Made by a program: the position numbers and the translations under genes
The notes under the pieces: model-generated
Told to the model about the DNA's origin: nothing
Seen by the model: the letters and a program-made list of their open reading frames with translations, nothing else
Database searches by the model: none
Part shown: piece by piece, positions 59,630 to 64,000 of the stretch
Layout: each line of letters starts with the position of its first letter
Numbering within the stretch: position 1 is the stretch's first letter
NCBI GenBank assembly: GCA_003712055.1
Contig: RHLJ01000001.1
Location: 496,001-560,000 of the forward strand
Length of the DNA stretch: 64,000 nt
Source: Balneola sp.
GTDB taxonomy: Bacteria > Bacteroidota > Rhodothermia > Balneolales > Balneolaceae
Reading direction: 5' to 3'

Positions 59630-60520
59630 CTAGTTTCTTGATTGATTGTAAAGCACCTGAAGATCGTTTTCCATACTACCTGAATATTTAAAATAGTCTG
59701 GAATAAACAGAATAGAATTAAAGTATAGGTTTCTAAAATCTTCGTCTTTCTCTTTTGTGTATAGTGCAGTAAAATGACTGTTTATTGAAGAATATAGATC
59801 TCCTAAATGCCTCTCCTTGTAGGACTCTATTTTCTCGTAACCAATCCATTCAAAGTCAGCAAAGCTAAAAGAGGTATACTCATAGTATGGTTTACCGTTA
59901 AAAGAAGGTAGCTTATCAGCAAACTCAAGTACTTTGTCATGATTATTCATCATTTGAAGAACCTGAAATCTTCCAGTCAGTGCTTCTACTATTTCAAAGA
60001 AAAGAATGGCTTTTTCAGTCTCACTTTGTAAACCATATGTATCAAGCTCTATGTTGTAATTTCTTAGATCATTCTCATTGAACAGTTTCGCTATACCTCC
60101 TCTAATTCTATAGTAATAGTTACTCAGGAGCCAACGACTATCAAGATCTTCTTCAAGGGTTTGCTCAGCAACTTGAATACTTGATCTTTTCTCTGGGTCT
60201 TCGGAGAGGTTATTGTAGTGTATTTCTCTTAAAACATACCAATACTTAAGCTCCTTAAAACTAGGCTTCGAAAGAAACTCTTTTGTCAAAAGATTTTCAT
60301 CAGCACTTCCTACTGCTATTAATGTGTTAATTAATTTATCTAACTCTGGCCCTCTTAATGATTCAAGTGATTCACTCAATTCCTCACCAGAAGCATTTAC
60401 ATTTGAAGAATAAATTTCTCCGATCTTAACAAGGTTCTCAAGATCAATATTATTGCTCTGTCCATATGTGAAACAGATTGATAAAAGAAGGATAGAAGTA
60501 ATCAGTAAAACTCTTTTCAT
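59630..60520 (-). CDS. hypothetical exported protein
   Basis: A 296-residue protein with signal peptide (MKRVLLITSILLLSICFTYG) and a largely alpha-helical body (ELDKLINTLIAVGSADENLL, TEKAILFFEIVEALTGRFQV). No family recognised. AT-rich. It is sandwiched between the two DUF1311 paralogues on the same strand with gaps of 51 and 31 bases. Confidence 0.82.
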   Translation of the reverse strand: MKRVLLITSILLLSICFTYGQSNNIDLENLVKIGEIYSSNVNASGEELSESLESLRGPELDKLINTLIAVGSADENLLTKEFLSKPSFKELKYWYVLREIHYNNLSEDPEKRSSIQVAEQTLEEDLDSRWLLSNYYYRIRGGIAKLFNENDLRNYNIELDTYGLQSETEKAILFFEIVEALTGRFQVLQMMNNHDKVLEFADKLPSFNGKPYYEYTSFSFADFEWIGYEKIESYKERHLGDLYSSINSHFTALYTKEKDEDFRNLYFNSILFIPDYFKYSGSMENDLQVLYNQSRN

Positions 60521-60551
60521 ATTCTATATCTATTAACTCAAATGTAAATCT

Positions 60552-60953
60552 TTAGCATTCTTTATTTGCTGATTCGGAACATAAATCTCTTTCTTCAATT
60601 CCAGTCAACCAAATTTGAAGCCTCTCTATCCTTTCTTTTGTTAGTCCAATCAAATAGTTAGAAACACACATAGGGTGGACACTAGCATAATGTCCGACTT
60701 CCCTATCCGGATACCTCAAATTTAATTCAGAATCCCTATATATGATCCAGCTATCTTGAGATTTTTTTAAGTCTTCAACAAAAGAAGAGTTATCCGAATA
60801 TTCTTCCATTATCTTTTGATAAAGCTCATTTAGTTCAGCATCTACTTTTTTATAAACCTCTTTAGCCTCTATGATCATTTCTGTCTGGGTTTGGCTTAAA
60901 GCGGTATTTATAGTTAATACAGCAAAAAAAAGAAGTACTAATAGTTTTTTCAT
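60552..60953 (-). CDS. DUF1311 (LprI-like) exported protein, copy 2
   Basis: A 133-residue paralogue of copy 1, sharing AELNELYQKIMEEYSDNSSF, SWIIYRDSELNLRYPDREVG, HPMCVSNYLIGLTKERIERL and QIWLTGIEERDLC. The signal peptide is KKLLVLLFFAVLTINTALSQ. Both conserved cysteines are kept. The pair arose by duplication; the 296-residue gene was either inside the duplicated block or inserted between. Confidence 0.9.
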   Translation of the reverse strand: MKKLLVLLFFAVLTINTALSQTQTEMIIEAKEVYKKVDAELNELYQKIMEEYSDNSSFVEDLKKSQDSWIIYRDSELNLRYPDREVGHYASVHPMCVSNYLIGLTKERIERLQIWLTGIEERDLCSESANKEC

Positions 60954-60968
60954 ATTCCTAGCATTTAA

Positions 60969-61093
60969 GTCACCCTGAACCTGCCTGCCGACAGTCAGGC
61001 TTGTTTCAGGATCTTATGGAGAGGCATAAACCTGTTATTGGTAAAATATTTTTAAGGAGCTACTTAAGATTATGAAACAAGTTCGGAATGATC
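60969..61093. repeat. intergenic imperfect palindromic repeat, second copy type
   Basis: The left end GTCACCCTGAAC, an inserted small hairpin (CCTGCCTGCCGACAGTCAGG), and TTGTTTCAGGATCTTA match the complement of the right end (61066-61093, AAGATTATGAAACAAGTTCG). The GTCA(T/C)CCTGA start is shared with 15606-15685. Confidence 0.65.
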
Positions 61094-61132
61094 TTAAGTA
61101 ATTTAGGAGATAAACGCTCTCAAATCTCTTTT

Positions 61133-62407
61133 CTACTGAATACTCGTTCCGTCAGGAATAACCATTCCCTTCTTCACGATCACAATTCCATCCCTTACGA
61201 AGTGGTATTTACCGTCACTATCAGGTAAATGATCCCCACCTACAATGCGTACATCATTACCGATGCATACATTTTTGTCAATGATACAATTACTGATATA
61301 GCAACGCTGGCCAATTCCCATCGCAGGTTTCTGGCTCGAAGCACTTTCAATTACCTCCTTGCTTTGAAAATAGTCATTACCCATGATGATAGAATGTTCT
61401 ACTGTAGTACCTTTGGCAATTCTTGATCGAATCCCTATCACTGAACGGACAATACGGCTGGCTTCTATGATACACCCTTCCGCCATCAGGCAGTGTTCCA
61501 TAGTTGTTCCCATCACTTTTGAAGCAGGTAATAAACGAGCACGGGTATATATATAGCTATTATTATCGTACAAATTGAAGTCAGGAACTGTATCTGCTAA
61601 TGAAAGATTCGCATCAAAGAAAGACTTAATAGTTCCAATATCTGTCCAGTATCCACCAAATTCATAGCTACTAACCTTTAATCCTTCATTCAAAGTTTTC
61701 GGAATAATCTCTTTACCAAAATCAGTAGCGTCCGGATTCTCATTAAACAAATCGATCAACGTCTTTCGATTGAAGATATATATCCCCATTGAGGCCAGAT
61801 AATGTTTGCCTTGTGAAGCGTACTGATCAGGTACACTAGACTTCCAGTTTTCCAATTCTTCGAGGGATGGCTTTTCTACAAAACTATCAATCAATCCATC
61901 ATCATTGGTTTTCATAATCCCAAACCCGGTAGCATCTTGAGCTTCAACTGGAATGGTTGCAACCGTCAGGTGAGACTTATTCTTTTTGTGCCGCTCCAGC
62001 ATTTTGCGATAGTCCATTTGGTACAACTGGTCACCGGATAGGATAAGCACATACTCATAGTCGTGGTTTTCCATGTGATGAATGGACTGACGAACCGCAT
62101 CAGCTGTACCCTGAAACCAATCCGGGTTATCTGCTGTCTGTTCTGCCGCAAGTATGTCTACAAAGCCATTACTGAACACATCAAAATTGAATGCATTTTT
62201 AATATGCCTGTTCAATGATGCCGAATTGAATTGTGTAAGCACATAAATTCTGCGGATGTCTGAGTTCAAACAATTTGAAATTGGGATATCAACCAATCGA
62301 TACTTCCCACCAACAGGAACGGCTGGCTTAGATCGATGATCGGTTAATGGAAAAAGGCGAGATCCCCTACCACCGCCTAGAATAATAGAGATGACTGAAT
62401 CCTTCAT
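61133..62407 (-). CDS. glgC: glucose-1-phosphate adenylyltransferase
   Basis: Makes ADP-glucose for glycogen. 424 residues with the nucleotidyltransferase start SVISIILGGGRGSRLFPLTD, substrate motifs KPAVPVGGKYRLVDIPISNC and GTADAVRQSIHHMENH, LSGDQLYQMDYRKML, and a left-handed beta-helix tail (HCLMAEGCIIEASRIVRSVI) used for allosteric control. Length is normal. It overlaps glgA by four bases, so the two are co-translated. Confidence 0.97.
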   Translation of the reverse strand: MKDSVISIILGGGRGSRLFPLTDHRSKPAVPVGGKYRLVDIPISNCLNSDIRRIYVLTQFNSASLNRHIKNAFNFDVFSNGFVDILAAEQTADNPDWFQGTADAVRQSIHHMENHDYEYVLILSGDQLYQMDYRKMLERHKKNKSHLTVATIPVEAQDATGFGIMKTNDDGLIDSFVEKPSLEELENWKSSVPDQYASQGKHYLASMGIYIFNRKTLIDLFNENPDATDFGKEIIPKTLNEGLKVSSYEFGGYWTDIGTIKSFFDANLSLADTVPDFNLYDNNSYIYTRARLLPASKVMGTTMEHCLMAEGCIIEASRIVRSVIGIRSRIAKGTTVEHSIIMGNDYFQSKEVIESASSQKPAMGIGQRCYISNCIIDKNVCIGNDVRIVGGDHLPDSDGKYHFVRDGIVIVKKGMVIPDGTSIQ

Positions 62408-63852
62408 GAATTTGTTGAATTTAGAAGTTCGTTATACATGTGAATATACTCTTTAGCTGACTTTCCCCAAGAGAAATCCAGCTTAATAATTTTCTTTACA
62501 ACAGCTGCATGTTGTTCTTTATCCGAATACAGTTGAATGGCTCTGCGAATAGCTTCTTCGGCTTCATCTAAATTAAAATCGTGGAACTTAATGCCATACC
62601 CATCCTCTTCTGATATATCTACTACCGTATCCTTTAGTCCTCCAATAGCTCGTACAATTGGAACCGTGCCATACCTCATCGAATACATCTGATTCAATCC
62701 ACAAGGTTCAACCCTTGAAGGCATTAGGATGAAGTCGGAACCCGCGTAAATTTCATGGGCTAATTTTTCATTGTATTCCAGTGTAGCATCAAAAAAACCA
62801 ACGTGATCGTTTTGCATCCTCGAAAAAATCTCATGAAGACCCGGATCCCCCGTTCCTAGAAGCACAAAATTTACGTCATGCTCGCTATGCATGAATGAAG
62901 AAATCAGATCAGGTAGTAAATCTGCTCCTTTTTCCCTTACTAATCTACCAATAAACGCGATGGTCGGTAAATCAGGGTCTAATCCGAATTGCTCGCAAAG
63001 ATTCTCTTTGTTCTTTCTCTTCCCGCCTTTCACGCCTCTTATTGTATAATTAATATCCAATAACGGATCGGTTGCGGGATCCCATACCTCAGCGTCTATT
63101 CCATTCACAATTCCCATAGACTTGTTTTGCTCTTGGGAGAAAAGTAACTCCAGACCGTTACTGTTTTGCCCCAATTCACCCATATAACTCTGAGAAACCG
63201 TGGTAATTTTCCACGCACACTTTAACGCAGATGCCAAAGAATTCAGTCGTCCATCCCAATCAAGTAAGCCCAGTTTAGAATGGTCAAATTCCGGTAGGTC
63301 GTTAAACTTATTGATATGATACTGTCCGTGATACTCTGCATTATGGACGGTAATTATAGTAGGAATGTGTGAAAGGCTCTGATAACGATAGCAATTACTC
63401 ATCATGAAAGGGACTAAGCCCGCATGATGATCATGACAATGAACGATGTCCGGCTTTTTATCACGATGAGTCAACCATTCCAATGCTGCGACTTGATAGC
63501 TCACAAAACGTTCAAACTCATCCCAATACCCATGTCCAGACCATGGGTCGATATATATTCCAGGACGATCAAACCGCCTTGGAATACTTATTATATAGAG
63601 CGGAAATCCGAGAGGATCGTCTTTTACTTTCAGTATCTGGAAATCAACCTTTCCGAATTGCAATCGAAGCTCATGCTCCCACACTAACTCATACTCCTGG
63701 TCATCAAGCCATTTAGTTTGATATTTGGGGAGGATGACTTCACACTCTTCTCCCAGGTTATTTAAGTACTTAGGCAGGGCTCCAACTACATCCCCAAGGC
63801 CTCCTGCTTTCGCCGCCGGAAAACATTCGGCACTCAAGTGAACTATATGCAT
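62404..63852 (-). CDS. glgA: glycogen synthase (ADP-glucose)
   Basis: GT5 glycogen synthase, 482 residues. N-terminal ADP-glucose loop CFPAAKAGGLGDVVGALPKY, then DIVHCHDHHAGLVPFM, the C-domain start PTIAFIGRLVREKGADLLPD, and the catalytic FILMPSRVEPCGLNQMYSMR with GTVPIVRAIGGLKDTV. First gene of the glgA-glgC unit. The 148 bases upstream to the window end are AT-rich with no gene visible; an ATG at 63989 (ATGGTTATCATC) is too near the edge to judge. Confidence 0.97.
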   Translation of the reverse strand: MHIVHLSAECFPAAKAGGLGDVVGALPKYLNNLGEECEVILPKYQTKWLDDQEYELVWEHELRLQFGKVDFQILKVKDDPLGFPLYIISIPRRFDRPGIYIDPWSGHGYWDEFERFVSYQVAALEWLTHRDKKPDIVHCHDHHAGLVPFMMSNCYRYQSLSHIPTIITVHNAEYHGQYHINKFNDLPEFDHSKLGLLDWDGRLNSLASALKCAWKITTVSQSYMGELGQNSNGLELLFSQEQNKSMGIVNGIDAEVWDPATDPLLDINYTIRGVKGGKRKNKENLCEQFGLDPDLPTIAFIGRLVREKGADLLPDLISSFMHSEHDVNFVLLGTGDPGLHEIFSRMQNDHVGFFDATLEYNEKLAHEIYAGSDFILMPSRVEPCGLNQMYSMRYGTVPIVRAIGGLKDTVVDISEEDGYGIKFHDFNLDEAEEAIRRAIQLYSDKEQHAAVVKKIIKLDFSWGKSAKEYIHMYNELLNSTNS

Positions 63853-64000
63853 ATAAAAAAAATTTTACAGTCTGTAATAAAGACTTTATTTCGGCTACAA
63901 ATAAGAAAACTTTAAGCATCTTGCAAAGTATTAGCAGATATTTGCTAAAATTTTATGCACAGTTAAAATACAACTAACAGAAGACCATGGTTATCATCAA

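Noticed and set aside
56823-60953. Integron cassette array
   Set aside because: The cargo type fits, but I see no attC-like sites between genes and several genes overlap, which cassettes do not.
63989-64000. Start of a rightward gene at the window edge
   Set aside because: Only a few codons are visible; cannot be supported.

Overview
The window looks like a chromosomal segment of a marine, AT-rich Bacteroidota-type bacterium, most likely from the Balneola/Rhodothermota side. The reasons are a C-terminal sorting domain with the motif YPNPFNPTT, several TonB-dependent receptors with carboxypeptidase-regulatory N-terminal domains, an ECF sigma/FecR/STN-receptor set, DUF4249, DUF5916, DUF2911 and DUF4159 proteins, frequent absence of strong Shine-Dalgarno sequences, and TAnnTTTG-type -7 promoter elements. 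The genus is an inference.

Layout. 1-2.7 kb: 5' part of pyruvate phosphate dikinase and two tandem small membrane proteins. 2.7-5.9 kb: a metal (probably zinc) uptake cassette of a small His/Cys exported protein, a His-rich lipoprotein and a ZnuD-like receptor, behind a 19-bp dyad. 5.8-6.6 kb: two divergent small HTH genes around a 26-bp near-perfect palindrome, arranged like cI/cro. 6.8-11.5 kb: LEA14-like lipoprotein, DNA methyltransferase Ogt, exported amidohydrolase, small outer-membrane protein, PepSY protein, nucleosidase. 11.5-29 kb: secreted GH81 beta-1,3-glucanase, M14 peptidase, DUF5916 barrel protein, PLP-dependent dehydratase/racemase, two VWA paralogues and a GH3 beta-glucosidase; GH81 plus GH3 suggests laminarin use.

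30.2-33.1 kb holds the most unusual locus: three tightly packed paralogous genes for single-pass membrane proteins with a shared cytoplasmic N-terminal motif and C-terminal tandem repeats of 30 residues (7, about 2 and 8 units). I do not recognise this as a described system. It is followed by a convergent ABC exporter, an NfeD-SPFH-SPFH operon and an M23 peptidase.

38.2-43.6 kb: cell-surface signalling locus (ECF sigma, lipoprotein, FecR anti-sigma, STN-containing TonB receptor). 43.6-46.9 kb: a giant two-propeller sensor ending in a class III nucleotide cyclase instead of a histidine kinase. 47 kb: tmRNA. 47.5-53.6 kb: DUF72 protein, a TonB receptor/DUF4249/DUF4159 operon, sulfotransferase and VOC protein. 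53.7-56.8 kb: dnaG and sucD. 56.8-61 kb: a run of small same-strand accessory genes (GNAT, a chimeric gene, DUF5071, VOC, two DUF1311/LprI-like paralogues). 61.1-63.9 kb: glycogen genes glgA-glgC.

Many gene junctions carry inverted repeats of several recurring families; several probably double as bidirectional terminators, others sit in upstream regions. There is no stretch over 300 bases without a gene or RNA. I see no tRNA, rRNA, CRISPR array or intact insertion sequence.
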